Positions 37,020 to 48,331 of a stretch of DNA of 64,000 bases are shown here, piece after piece. Numbering within the stretch: position 1 is the stretch's first letter; each line of letters starts with the position of its first letter. A program made the translations under genes and the position numbers. The stretch covers positions 772,204,552 through 772,268,551 of the forward strand of contig CM060918.1 of NCBI GenBank assembly GCA_030737875.1. The letters are read 5' to 3'. Below the pieces are notes generated by a model. That model was not told the DNA's origin and made no database searches. It worked only from the letters and a program-made list of their open reading frames with translations. This stretch comes from Allium sativum (taxonomy: Eukaryota > Streptophyta > Magnoliopsida > Asparagales > Amaryllidaceae).

Positions 37020-38562
37020 TCACTTCACATAGATAAAAATCCAATTTTTATACTTCATTTACATATAGAAAAATCTGATTTTTATACTATAAAAATCTTA
37101 ACTTTATAGAAGTAAAAATCTAATCTTTATGTCAACGCCTTATATTTATTATAAAATTTCTAATTTTAAAACATTGCTATTACTTCACAAATAAATAAAA
37201 ATAAAAATAAAAACTCACTGTTTTCCTATGCGGGAATTCACGACCGAACTCAAACCGTTGCTCCACCTCTTCGACTACCTCGCACCACCACCGTACACCA
37301 CTGGAGAGAGAGGCTAAGGCTTGCGCGCAGGGTGGGGAGGCGGAAGGCGGTGGCAGCGCGTTCTCCGGTGGTCGGGTCGGAGCCTGGTGGGTTGGCGTAG
37401 GCGGGCGTGTGGCTCACGATAGTAGAAGCGGCGGTTTTGGCCAGAAAAGAGGGAGGGAGGAAGAAATCGGAGAGGAGAAGATGGTGGAGGGGGTGTGGCG
37501 GTCGGAGGCGGTACTGGAGAGGGCGGCGACGGTGGTAGGGTGGGCAGAGGCGTCGGTCACGAGCTGCGGTGGCTGATTTTGGGGGAGACAACGGGTTTTT
37601 TTTCTTTTATTTCTAATCGATGACTGGAGAATGAGGAAGGGGGGTTAAGGAAGTTTAATTATATATATTTATATTTAATTATGTAAATTTTCCGTAAAAG
37701 TAACCTTTTAATTCGAACTCTAAATCGAACCCAACTACTGTCATCCCTAGCGTAATACCCCCACTTCGAACACAATCGGATATGTATCGTAAGCTAATTC
37801 GACTGTTTCGATCAGTTTCCGTCAAAATCAAAATATAAATCTGTATATTGAATTTGAACGTGCATTTCAATTTATCGGGACCACATACAGACTCTAAAAA
37901 TTCCTGAAAAATATTTTCTAGCTTCGTATTGACGATACGGTCCTAACAAAACCAATTTCATCAAATTTGAAGGTCGTTTGAAAAATAGCCATTTTATGGT
38001 CGTTCAAAATTGACTGAAACTGTCAAAACACGTTTTCTTTCGCCACACTCACATATTGATTTCAAAAATTACGGAAATTTAAATCTAGCAATAATTTGAC
38101 ATCACGGATCCAATAAAAGTGGTTTTGTCGAAAACCGATATCGATTGCAAAATTTCCATTTTTAAGGGCCATAATTTCACAGCGACTATTCTGAATTTTC
38201 AACTGGGCATAACTTTTTATTCCCGCTATGAAATTTCTATTTTTCGGATTCGTTGGAAAGATATTTTCAAACAGATTCTAATATTTTTGGTTTCGCTAAA
38301 ATCCGGTTTATTTTGAATCCTGTACGTTCATTTGAAATTTGAAATCGAATTTTCAAACTACCGCGCCATTTCCAATTCCTTTTATAATTAAAATAAATAT
38401 TTATATTCTAACGTCGATCTATATAAATATATACATTCTAATTCTATTCAAAAAAAATTTCTCGTTGTCATTATTTAAAATAATTCATTTTAAATATTCA
38501 AAATTCACTAAAATTGCCAAAATAAAATTTTTATATTGGTTCGGAATTTCTAGGTTGTTACA

Positions 38563-38567
38563 GATTG
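38563..38567. other. Target-site duplication GATTG, right copy
   Basis: It matches 18643-18647 exactly and directly follows the GTTACA end of the right LTR. Confidence 0.92.
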
Positions 38568-40251
38568 ATTGAGTTGAGCGATTTTCTGAGCATTAATCTG
38601 ATGTTGATTTCGGTCTTTGGGGTTGTTTCTTATGAAATTATTCACTTACCAATTTACAATCAGGGACTGATGAAAGTTGAAGTATAGTAAGGCGTAAAAA
38701 ATATGGTGACAAATGTTTTGAAATGATAATTAATTGGGACATGAGATATGGTTATAATATATTGTTTTAAGTGTTAAAATTGTTTTGAGACAACTTTTAT
38801 ATTAACATAAGAAGTAAAAATCGTATGTTAAGATATTGAAAGATTTAGAAATTTAATTAACCATTCATTAATTGTTTAAATTAAAGGGCCAAGTGATGAT
38901 GACTATTGAACTAGTGAATCTATTTTTATTTTCATGATTGAATGCTTGTTTGTTTGATAGCTAAATAACCGACTATCAAATTGGCCTATACGATTATTGG
39001 TACGGAAAGACCGGGATTGAATTTATATTCGAAAACCATTCCGACCCGCAAATACGAAATGTAGAAGATATAGGATGTTGATCTATAAGGTGATACCTAG
39101 GATGTGGTAGGAGGGTATCTTTGGTTCATCTTGTTCCTGGATGACTTGTATGGATAAATGTATGACAGAGTATTTCTTAAGAGTTACGCACATTGATTTT
39201 TACAAATGTATTTCTATTGGTGGCGCTAACACCCAGAGTATTTTTATGGACGTCAATTAGTGATTTGATAGATCTAACGATGTGGCATTCAAAACGAATG
39301 ATGGTGTGTTATCTAAAAAAGGAAATTTTAACCTCAAGCCTCACAACTGGGAAATGACAAAAATCGGGCAGGAAGCATGGCTAAGTGGGTCGCTCCTATT
39401 AGGGTGTATAATCACTTATCTAGAGATAATTCATTTCCTTCTTTATTCTATTTGATAGTGTCCCTTTCGATAAACAGTTGCTAATCCCAACCGTTGGTGA
39501 TATACATTCGATACACTTAAGCAAAATGAGTGGCCGGTCATGTGTGGTCGAGTTGCAAGATGTTCTTGTTGAACCTAGTGTATTCCCCTCTAGAGATACA
39601 CTATCGGCAGGTGATTCCATACTTCATCATAATCGGAATCTAATATCCAATAAGCACTCGCGGTTTTGATTGTATGCTATATACATGGAGCGTGCGATGC
39701 AAGCGTTCTACTAGATTGCTATTTATTTGTATTTAGACACTATTATAATATCATAACAAGATATAATTTCGAAAATGTTTTGGGTTATCGTAAGGTAAAA
39801 ACCATATGTGTTTATGTGTGGACTGGTCTTACGATTATCCTTTTCTTTCAGAAAAGATTTGTTAACTTTAAAATAAAGTTGGATGTACCTATAAACTTAG
39901 TGGGTTTCTCACTCTGGTTCACCAGACTGATCCGGCGTTTGTAATGCTCGGGTTAGACCAGGTTTTATAGGTTCAAGTTATTAGATGCTACGAAATTCAG
40001 ATGTATTAATATTTATTTTAACCTCTCAATAAAGATTTATTTCTATATTATATTTTATTCCGCTGCGATGTGGGACTCTAATTCAGTTGTGTTATTCTTC
40101 TTCTTCTTCTATTCTAATATTTATTTCTTATCTCACCCTCTAATTTCTTTCATTATCTATCTGATGTATTCGATACTTGGATTTTGTTAAGTAATACGAG
40201 ATTTAAGTATGATTATCGAAATTTGGGCGTCGATTTCCCCGGGTCATTACA
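38568..40251 (+). repeat. Family-C LTR-like unit, segment 3 (terminal)
   Basis: This continues the target LTR after the giant element and runs in parallel with the reverse complement of about 45988-47740. Shared words include 'aatcccaaccgttggtgat', 'aatgagtggccggtcatg' and 'ttcccctctagagatac'. It ends GGGTCATTACA at 40251, equivalent to the complement of the solo LTR's TGTAACGGCCCGG start. The adjacent polypyrimidine 'ttcttcttcttct' near 40100 also matches. No gene is seen; small frames such as 39666-39944 are chance. Confidence 0.75.
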
Positions 40252-42751
40252 ATTATTAATTAATTTAAATTATTATTATTTTCAAAGTATTCATCACCAT
40301 AATTGTGGGACTTGAATATAAATATTAAGTAAGCAATTAATACTAAAAAAATCAAATACCAACGCTCGTATATCGATTGAATTTATAACTTGTGCATCTT
40401 TTTATAAAATCTAATTTCACTATCATAAGCAGTATTAATTAACAACTACTCTTACCCGAATTCTATTTGCCAATATCATATCAAATTGGGACTTATGAAT
40501 TTTTGTAAAAGAAAAAGTTACAACATCGTCTACATTCAAATTAAGTAGTCCAAAAAAAATCTTCTTCGAAAACAATAATATTATTAAGTTACCTAATATG
40601 CTTATAGAGTTTGATATTAAGTTATCTTCAATTGACTCTGATACTTCCTGCATATAATTGAAAAGGAGAATTCTCTGTTGAATAATGTTTCACTTATAAA
40701 GCTTTAACTTGGACTCGAGTATAGTCATATGCCATGCCACAATTTATCTATAATCAAAGTAGAGTGTCCATATTGAAGTTCAATAATATTATTAAGTCAA
40801 GAGAGTTGTGCAATATTATCACATGAGATCATCTGTTTGATCTTAGTTACATTTACCAACAGGAAAATATCATATAAGTTGTTCTATGGTTATTTAGTAA
40901 CTATTAGTACATGACTACTTTGAACAACAACAACCATGAGTAATACATCGCTCAATATTTGAAGGGTATTACATACTTAGTAAAGAACAGATCATATCCC
41001 CATAATTGAATCTCGATTAGGCCGAAGTATTTACATTTTTGTTCAATTCGGTGCGGAATCAGACGAAACTTTGACTAATACTAATGACCTCGTATGTACA
41101 TTACGGACAATACTATGCACCCGAATACTTCATATTCATGATGTACGTTGTGATTCTCCATGATGACTAATAGTAAAACTTAACAAAAATCGAGCTACAT
41201 TCTCATACGTTAACTCTGAACAAAAAAAAGTTCTCATTTTTTTGTTTAAACTGTAATAGCTTCATCATATTACATTGATGTAAAAATTTGATCAAATAAC
41301 TTACATCCATCGTATGAACTATAATGAATAGTCAAACACATCTTAGTTTGATGTGCGTTTTGTTTCATAATGTTACGAATATTAATTTTAAAAATTATGT
41401 ACTATGTAATTAATGTGTAGACCATTGCATGGGTTGTTATAAATCAAATTTTGAAGAAAGTTTTGAAATAAATAATTATTTATAAATCTTCATAGCTTTA
41501 TTTCTATTCAAATTAATTAACTTAAAAATGTTAAATAGAAAGGAACCAGAAAAAACTAAATTCCAATTTACTTAACAAAATGGTTATTTATACCGACTAT
41601 AACAATCTGATTTTGAGTGCGATATCCAATTTGGCCATTAAACATAAATACCCTCTGAAATCGGTCTATATGCCAATAATTCATGTATCATGCGACTCAT
41701 TCCAATGGTTGTCATAGTCTTTTGCTGAATACAATTTTTTAAATCTCCATAGGAACACATTTTGAATAGTTTTTGTTAACCACAATTCAATTTGATAATA
41801 TCGATAGTCGTTCATAGTAAGAGAATAAGTGGAGATATGCAATAATAATTCATATTAGGTTGTATTTGCGATGAATAGAAGCAAAAAAATCTAAATGCGG
41901 CATTCAAGCGGGGGAAGTTAAGTGAACAAGAAATGAGTTTGTGTCTACGAAGATAGTATTTAAACAGGGCATTTAAGTAGTTATTTTTTAATTAATTGAT
42001 TTATAATTAAGTAATTAATTGATTGATTGATTTTAATAAATAATATACATTAATAATTTGTAAAAAATAAATAAATTGAAAAATTATGAATTGCTTAAAT
42101 TCTGATTAAACCATCTCAACGACATAGAACATTTTGATCCGACCGCAACATTAAAAGCCACATCTCAAAAGGATCTCATTTACAAAAGTTATTAACTTTA
42201 GAAATTCAGAAAATTTTAAGTTTATTAGTTAACTTTATCAATACAGCTAAGAGATCATCAAGTCCACCAATTCCCATGTTTAGCAGAACAACTTCATCAA
42301 AAACAAAATCGTGAAGAATTTTGGCTTTGATCGGCCCTTTAATCTCTAATCCATGCACCTTTGTTTTTTCTAAAGTTGTACTTCCTTAGTCTAAAACGGT
42401 GCACTAGGTAACCTAATGCTTGTGCCTGAGCCCTCGTCATTATATCACACCACGTGAAGCTCAGACACTAAGTTCTCACCAAAATGCAAAGTTTGCTCAA
42501 ATTAAGTCATGTTCGTAGTCAAAAAATTCATGCTTCCGTTTTTTATGGGTAACGCGCATAAAATGAGAACATGGTAAATTAGTAATTTGATCATATGGGT
42601 GAAGGAAAAAAAATGAGCCATTATTATCCGACACGTGGTGTCATTTCAGCAAACGTTTGACTCATTTCACTCCACTTCCAACCCATCCCCCACAATATAT
42701 TCCTCCCCTTCCTCTACTGCAACTAGCAACATACAAAAAAAATCCCCTTAT
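40252..42751. other. AT-rich intergenic DNA, no gene recognised
   Basis: This 2.5-kb stretch is dense in stops on both strands and has no LTR termini or protein motifs I recognise. The last 130 bases become more pyrimidine-rich ('ccacttccaacccatcccccac', 'ttcctccccttcctctactgc') and resemble a plant gene promoter or leader cut by the Copia insertion at 42752. Confidence 0.5.
42631..42640. promoter_or_regulatory. G-box / ABRE-like element
   Basis: GACACGTGGTGTC contains the CACGTG core (42632-42637), a bZIP/bHLH site in plant promoters. About 55 bases downstream is 'acaatatattcc', a possible TATA context, followed by a CT-rich leader-like stretch. No downstream gene is found because the Copia element starts at 42752. 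A chance CACGTG is possible. Confidence 0.3.
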
Positions 42752-43220
42752 TGTTGTGATTTGTGATATTCAATCATAGGTGGAGAAGATGGTATGTTAA
42801 ATCAGATTAAATGAAAGGAAATTTTTCTAAGAGGGAGAAAGGATAGATATTGCTTTCCCTAATAAATGGGATTTTGTTATATATTTTTTCCCTTATTAGG
42901 TGGCATAATTGATAAAAATTTGTTTTGAGCAAGTTTTAAGGAGTATTTATTTCTAAGATATTTTAGGGTCCAATTAGGTTTTAGACCTAGTCTTTCTATT
43001 TGCCTATATAAGCATCTCATTAGGGAGAAAATTACTTGAACTTGAAAGAAAGAAAAACTTGTTTTTTGGGGATTGAGATAAATTCTCAATTATTTTTAGG
43101 TTTTCATTGTAATAATTTGGTGGATTAATATAGGTTTGTTTGGTGGAATTTGCTTATTATTATTATCTTCTTCCCTCTTTCAAATTCAAATTGTGTAGTG
43201 ATTTTTCGGAAACCCTAACA
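42752..43220 (+). repeat. TR-GAG-like element, 5' LTR
   Basis: This 469-bp LTR runs from TGTTGTGATTTG to AAACCCTAACA. It has a TATA box CTATATAAGC at 43004-43013, with the leader starting about 30 bases later. Confidence 0.9.
43004..43013 (+). promoter_or_regulatory. TATA box in the 5' LTR
   Basis: CTATATAAGC is preserved at the same place in both LTRs (second copy at 44951-44960). It is followed by an A/G-rich leader. Confidence 0.55.
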
Positions 43221-43222
43221 GT

Positions 43223-43235
43223 TGGTATCAGAGCC
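43223..43235 (+). other. Primer-binding site, tRNA-iMet (TR-GAG-like element)
   Basis: TGGTATCAGAGCC lies two bases after the 5' LTR end and is complementary to the initiator tRNA-Met 3' end. Confidence 0.9.
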
Positions 43236-43267
43236 TTCTACACAAATTTTTTGGAGAGGGTTTGAAA

Positions 43268-44592
43268 ATGGATAAAATAATTATTGAAAAGCTTAATGGA
43301 AGAAATTGGGGATTATGGAAGGCGAAGATGGAAAATTTCCTTTATCTTAATGATCTTCATCAGCCACTGGAGAATAATGGGGAAAAACCTAACAATCTAG
43401 CCGAAGTAAAATGGGAGACTTTGGATAGGAAAGCTGTCGCGTCTATTCGATGTTTTTTGGACAATACAGTGTTTCATATTGTTGCTAATGAAACGTCTGC
43501 ATATACCATATAGAAGAAATTGGAAGGGGTTTATGCAAAGAACTCTGCAACAAATAAGGCTCTTCTTATGAGAAGGTTGGTGAATCTGAAGCTTAAGGAA
43601 GGTGGATCAATTGGAGAGCATCTTAATGATTTTCAAGAAATTGTGAATTAATTGGTTGCCGTACACAAGTCTTAATGATGATGAGTTCGTTGCCGGAGAG
43701 TTGGGAAACACTTGTGGTTGCGTTGAATAACTCAAATTCGGATGGCGTTGTTTCAATGCGTTCAGTGGTCAGTAGCTTGCTTAATGAGGAGATGCGGAGG
43801 ACGAGCCTTATTGAAGGAAAAGATAAGGAGGCAACGGAAATTGAAACTCCAATTGAAAAAGCTTTTTTTGTAAGGAGGGTTAATCGACGAAATATGGAAA
43901 GGCAATCGAATAGAACAAACATAAGAAAGGAATACATTTGTTTTTACTGTGACAAACCCGGTCATCAACTGAGATTTTGTCATAAGCTTAAGACGGATAA
44001 AGAGAAGATGAAGGCATTGGAAGAAGAGTCGAATGAACAAAAGGACAATGATAATGAGGTGAATCTTGGTGTGGAACTTGAAGGCAATGTTTTATGTGGT
44101 AATGAAGGCGAAAGCAAAGATTGGATACTTGATTCGGGATCTTGTTTCCAGGCATGTCATCAAAAGGAAGCATTTATTGATTATAAAGAACAATCTGCTA
44201 AAGTGGAATCCGTCGATGGTCGAGATTTGCATGTTAAAGGCATAGGTTCAGTTCGATTGAAGATGAATGATGGAAAGGAGGTGAAGCTAACGGGCGTTAG
44301 GTACATCCCAGAAATTAAGAGGAATCTTGCTTCAATTGGACAGTTGGAACAAAAAGACTGCAATTTCTTGACTAGAGGAGGAGTCACAAAGGTTTGGAGG
44401 GGTAACAAGGAGCTTCCGTGTGCAAAACGGGGAAATGATAACATATATAAATTGCCTGGAAAAAGGGTGGAGAATATTATGAGTTCTCAAATTGTATTTG
44501 GAGAGGCGAGTTCATCTGAATCAAGGTGGAGCCATCAACGTAAAGCCACAAAGTCTATATGGAGACCATTGTGGTATTACAATCAATTTTGA
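43268..44592 (+). pseudogene. Copia gag and partial protease, disrupted
   Basis: The start ATG (43268) follows the primer site by 33 bases. The first frame gives the UBN2-type capsid start IIEKLNGRNWGLWKAKMENF. It stops at a TAG (43511-43513) where relatives have a Trp codon. Capsid sequence continues in frame (KKLEGVYAKNSATNKALLMR) to a TAA near 43650, then a frameshift leads to the 305-codon frame from 43675. That frame has LPESWETLVVALNNS, a CCHC knuckle (CFYCDKPGHQLRFCHKL), the protease-like DWILDSGS, then VRYIPEIKRNLASIGQLEQ, a pre-integrase-like segment. Integrase and later domains are missing. The active Asp triad reads DSG, but the following residue is Ser rather than the usual Ala or Cys. 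Confidence 0.88.
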
Positions 44593-44697
44593 ATTTATTG
44601 TTGGGAATTGCATTTCATGTGGGAGATGCATCATTTGTAAGTGGTAGATTTGTTTTGAGATTGGAGTTTATTGAAGAGATTTCATATCAAGGTGGAG

Positions 44698-45167
44698 TGT
44701 TGTGATTTGTGGTATTCAATCATAGGTGGAGAAGATGGTATGTTAAATCAGATTAAATGGAAGGAAATTTTTCCAAGAGGGAGAATGGGTAGATATTTCT
44801 TTCCCTAATTAATGGGATTTTGATAGATATTGCTTTCCCTTATTAGGTGGCATAATTGATAAAGATTTGTTTTGAGCAAGTTTTAAGGTGCATTTATTTC
44901 TGAGATATTTTAGCGTCCAATTAGGTTTTAGACCTAGTCTTTCTATTTGCCTATATAAGCATTTCATTAGGGAGAAAATTACTTGAACTTGAAGGAAAGA
45001 AAAACTTGATTTTCTAGGATTGAGATAAATTCTCAATTATTTTTATATTTTCATTGTAATAATTTGGTGGATTAATAAAGGTTTATTTGGTGGAATTTGC
45101 TTGTTATTGTTATCTTCTTCCCTCTTTCAAAATCTAATTGTGTAGTGATCTTGCGGAAACCCTAACA
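44698..45167 (+). repeat. TR-GAG-like element, 3' LTR
   Basis: This 470-bp LTR matches 42752-43220. It is preceded by the purine tract AAGGTGGAG (44689-44697) and followed by CTTAT. Confidence 0.9.
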
Positions 45168-45172
45168 CTTAT

Positions 45173-45628
45173 CTGGGTTATTTCTAGTCTCTTCACCCTT
45201 ATATTTAGGTGGCTGTTAATGCAGATAATTAGCGTCAAACCCAACGATTCTCGAGATAACGAGAACAAAGTTTCGCGTACGGAAAATAAAGTGCAGAAAG
45301 CATAAACACAAGATTTATAATGCTTCGATCCTATTGAACCTACGTTCACTTTGAAGCTTTTGTCGATTTTTCTCACTATTGATTGTTTACAGTGATAGGC
45401 ATCATCATTTTGATTATTTATAATTATTGGCTGAGTTTTCATGAGGCACTATTTACAAGTTCAAAGCCTTGAGAAAAAGTTGTTTCTTCTTCCCCAAAGC
45501 TCAAGAGGCCATTAATGGTGTCCAAGGTCCTTTCAAGATGTCAAATCAAGCAAATGCCAACCTCCTTCAAGTATGAGGTAGGGGTATTTATAGGTAGTGG
45601 ATTAGGTGGGAGTAGTTGAGAATTTGGG
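45173..45628 (-). repeat. Uncharacterised LTR-like DNA with minus-strand promoter context
   Basis: This region has no gene. On the minus strand CCTATAAATACCCC (45581-45594) is followed by a leader-like stretch. This resembles promoter and R regions of plant LTRs, and the palindromic array lies just upstream in that sense. I could not find the matching ends, so this is a suggestion only. Confidence 0.3.
45581..45594 (-). promoter_or_regulatory. TATA box candidate, minus strand
   Basis: CCTATAAATACCCC on the minus strand is a strong plant TATA context. Transcription would run toward lower coordinates through 45580-45180. Confidence 0.4.
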
Positions 45629-45901
45629 ATCACAGAACGAATTTCGCATCCTGAAGTAGCAACATTTGAGAATTTTGCATCTCCAGGGGGGATACGAATT
45701 TCGCATCCTCGGAGGGACACGAATTTCACATCCTAAAGGGTATGAAATTCATATCCGATCGGGATACGAAAAGTCGTGTCCTATGGATATACGAGATTTC
45801 ATTTCCATAGGGGTACGAAATATCGAGTCCTGTGGGGATACAATATTTTGTATCCCATGCGGATATAAGTTTCGTATCCCACGGGGATACAAAATGCATG
45901 G
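45629..45901. repeat. Array of about 25-bp self-complementary units, array 1
   Basis: From 45689 a unit of GGGATACGAA + TTTCGTATCC + a short spacer repeats at 45714, 45738, 45761, 45786, 45810, 45835, 45860 and 45884, with periods of 23-25 bp. Each unit is itself an inverted repeat, so each copy can form a short hairpin. Degenerate copies extend back to 45629. A 90-codon plus-strand frame (45666-45938) and two minus-strand frames are by-products of the periodicity. Confidence 0.8.
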
Positions 45902-47860
45902 AATTCGGCAGAACCAGGGGATGCGAATTGTCGTATGAGTGAGATTTTTGAAGGGTTCTGAGGTCCTCGCTCGCACGACTCCTTCTGTGTAACGGCCCGG
46001 GGATTTTGCGACCTCGGTAATCGACATAAAACCCACGTCGATTATCCAAACATGGAAAATATCGGAACATTAATAGAAAGAAATTAGAGGGTGAGAATAG
46101 ATAAGATAGAAAATTAGAATAGAAGAAGGAGAAGAAGATCACAACATCAGAATCAGAGTAACACGAATCTCACAGTGGAACGGATAAAATATAACATAAC
46201 TTTGAAATAAAACCAGTATATGTATACAATAACATTTATCAGAGTACAACACTTAAAACACATCAGAAATAAACAATTGCTATAAAATCATGAAGCCTCC
46301 AGCTCCAAGCTCTCAGTATATCAGTAAATCCCAACTACTTGACGGCCCGTACAAAATTGGGCATCCAAGAGTTTAGGGAAAACAAAATAAACTCCGGGTC
46401 AGTAATGGGACTAGTGTGAGTAAACAATTTAAAACAGTTTGAGAAAATAAACAATATCTCATAAGACCACGTCGTATAACGGAACGGGTTTTTCCCTTAT
46501 GAGAATCCAAAATACTTGGTCCAACATTCAAAATCTTTTTGCAAGAAACGATAATCGTTATATCAAAACTCTTTTGATATTACAACAATGTCTATCAATC
46601 ACGATATAGTCATCATTTAGCAGAACGCTTTCATCTCACGTTCCACATACATAATATATAATCAAAAACCATGGGCGCTTATTGGGTAATGAATTCCAAC
46701 TGGCAAGGTGTTGGACAACCTTCCGACAATGTATCTCTAGAGAGGAATACGTCGGGTTCAACAAGAACATCTTGTAACCCAGGCTAAACATGACCGGTCA
46801 CTCATTTTGCTTAAGTGCACCGAATGTATTATCACCAACGGTTGGGATCAGCAACCGTTTCCCGAAAGAAACAGGATTGAAATAGGTTAAAGAAGTAAAT
46901 GAAATTTCTCTAGATCAGGTGACAATACACCCTGATTGGCAGTTAACCACTTAGCCATGTGACCTAGCCGATTTTATACAATTTCCTGGTTGTGAGGCTT
47001 GAGGTCATAACGTACAGATCACACTTTTATTAACTTTGAATGTCACATCGTCATACCCACCAAATCACAAATTGATTTCTCCAAAAATACTATGGTTATA
47101 CAGCTAAGAGGAATGAATTCCTCCGTCACCAAACGTAAATACGTTTGAAGAGATCAACTTACGCGATCTATAAAATATACTCTGTCAGACATTCTTCCAT
47201 ACAGGTTATTTTGGAACTGGACAAACCGAAGGCACTATTCTGTAAACCCATCTTAGGCAATTTCTACCTAGGATCGCCAGAACAGCCCTTGCATAACTCT
47301 GTCTTCAATTATCTTCATTATATTTCATTCGCAACGCTAACGCCCATACGGAGTGGTTTTCAGATAATAATTCTGATCTCGGTCTCTCCGTATTAACAAT
47401 GGAAATGGTCAAAAACTTTGATAGTCGGTTATTTAACTATCAAAGGAAAACATGTGTACAAACAACGGTCATATTCCCAAATGGAAATCTTACCGATCAA
47501 TCATCATTTCATTTCCCAATTTCCCATTTATCGTTGCCATATATTCATAAATCCCTTATTTTCTAAAATAAGAAAATATACGTTATTAACTTTGGAAAAC
47601 ATTTCCATTTTTGATTCACTCATCAATATCTTCCCACCTCTATCAGTCTCTAACTGTAAACTAGTAAGAGAACAACTTCCCAAGCATAAACCCCGAATGT
47701 CGAAACCGACATCAGATTGATACCCAGAAAGCCATTCAACTCAACTAATTTCCAGTCAGTTTCTAATTTTAGTAATTCCATTTAAATTCCTAATTCAAAC
47801 CCCAAATTCCTTTATAATATTTTATTTGCAAAATATTTACTTTAATCAATATCATGTTAC

Positions 47861-47895
47861 ACCCGTGCGCGAAGCACGGGTCTAAACCTTTCTAA
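47861..47895 (+). other. Hairpin plus CTAA, Helitron-like 3' end (tentative)
   Basis: ACCCGTGC-GCGAA-GCACGGGT can form an 8-bp stem with a short loop. CTAA lies 10 bases after the stem and is followed by T. Helitrons end with a hairpin followed by CTRR and insert before T. A matching TC-type 5' end was not found, so this may be a remnant or a chance hairpin. Confidence 0.3.
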
Positions 47896-48291
47896 TGTAA
47901 AATTCTCTTTTTTATAAAATTCTATTCATTTTCCAAATATTTCCTTTTATAATTCTAATTACTTTCCAAATAAATAATCCTTTTATAATTCTATTTACTT
48001 TCCAAATAAATATTCCTTTTATAATATCCCTTGAAAATTTCCTTATTCATTCCAGTATTTCTTATGGTATTTATAACACCAATTAACAAGACCAGTGTCA
48101 TCATAATCAATCACAGATTATATATCACATCATATATCACAATATATGAAAACAGTATTATAAATATTGAGGAATCCAGTTGGATCCCTCCAGCCTGTTT
48201 CCCTGTATCCACAGATGTTAAACAATATAATTAACATCAACTTCATTTCAATATGAAATATTCTGATAAACAGAATCAATATTTGAATAAT

Positions 48292-48292
48292 G

Positions 48293-48330
<38 letters not shown>

Positions 48331-48331
48331 T
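48292..48331. repeat. Compound microsatellite (AT)n(GT)n
   Basis: About ten AT dinucleotides run directly into about nine GT dinucleotides, within the solo LTR. Confidence 0.95.

Larger units (their letters stand above)
18648..38562 (-). mobile_element. Non-autonomous giant-LTR retrotransposon (LARD-like)
   Basis: Two direct repeats (18648-25199 and 26261-38562) flank only 1061 bp. Ends are TGAAACGACCCG and GGTTGTTACA on the plus strand, that is TGTAACAACC...GGGTCGTTTCA in the element's minus sense. A perfect 5-bp duplication GATTG borders it (18643-18647 and 38563-38567). A tRNA-iMet primer site and a polypurine tract sit at the correct internal borders. Without the nested CACTA transposon the element is about 14.1 kb, of which about 13 kb is LTR. 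I found no gag or pol coding in the internal part, so mobility would have needed proteins from another element, plausibly a Tekay-like chromovirus because the tract next to the 3' LTR is shared. LTRs differ at about 7 of the first 136 aligned bases, mostly C/T changes. Confidence 0.92.
26261..38562 (-). repeat. Giant LTR, right copy (5' LTR), interrupted by a CACTA transposon
   Basis: The copy is about 6505 bp without the 5794-bp CACTA insertion and its 3-bp duplication. It matches 18648-25199 over its whole length, with small indels such as one extra 31-bp unit (36871-37019) and different lengths of the 'caatttcaatt' tracts near 35500-35680. The CACTA insertion replaces the simple 'ccaacaaatattg' junction seen near 21390 in the left copy. 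Confidence 0.92.
42752..45167 (+). mobile_element. Short Copia retrotransposon with gag only (TR-GAG-like)
   Basis: Two LTRs of about 470 bp flank 1477 bp. Ends are TGTTGTGATT and CCTAACA, and a perfect CTTAT duplication lies at 42747-42751 and 45168-45172. A tRNA-iMet primer site follows the left LTR and a purine tract (AAGGTGGAG) precedes the right one. The inside encodes only Copia gag and the first part of protease/pre-integrase. Integrase, RT and RNase H are absent, although both LTR borders are normal. This is the layout of terminal-repeat retrotransposons with a GAG domain. The gag itself is broken. The LTRs differ at roughly 7-8 percent of sites in their first 170 bases, so the insertion is older than the chromovirus by that measure. 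Confidence 0.9.

Noticed and set aside
45629..45901. CRISPR-like regular repeats
   Set aside because: The units abut one another without unique spacers of constant length, are degenerate, and lie in plant nuclear DNA. This is a minisatellite-like array.
46388..46396. 'actagtg' as the missing right end of the second CACTA element
   Set aside because: It lies left of the CACTA start, inside the solo LTR, and lacks the TTTTGT context and subterminal repeats.
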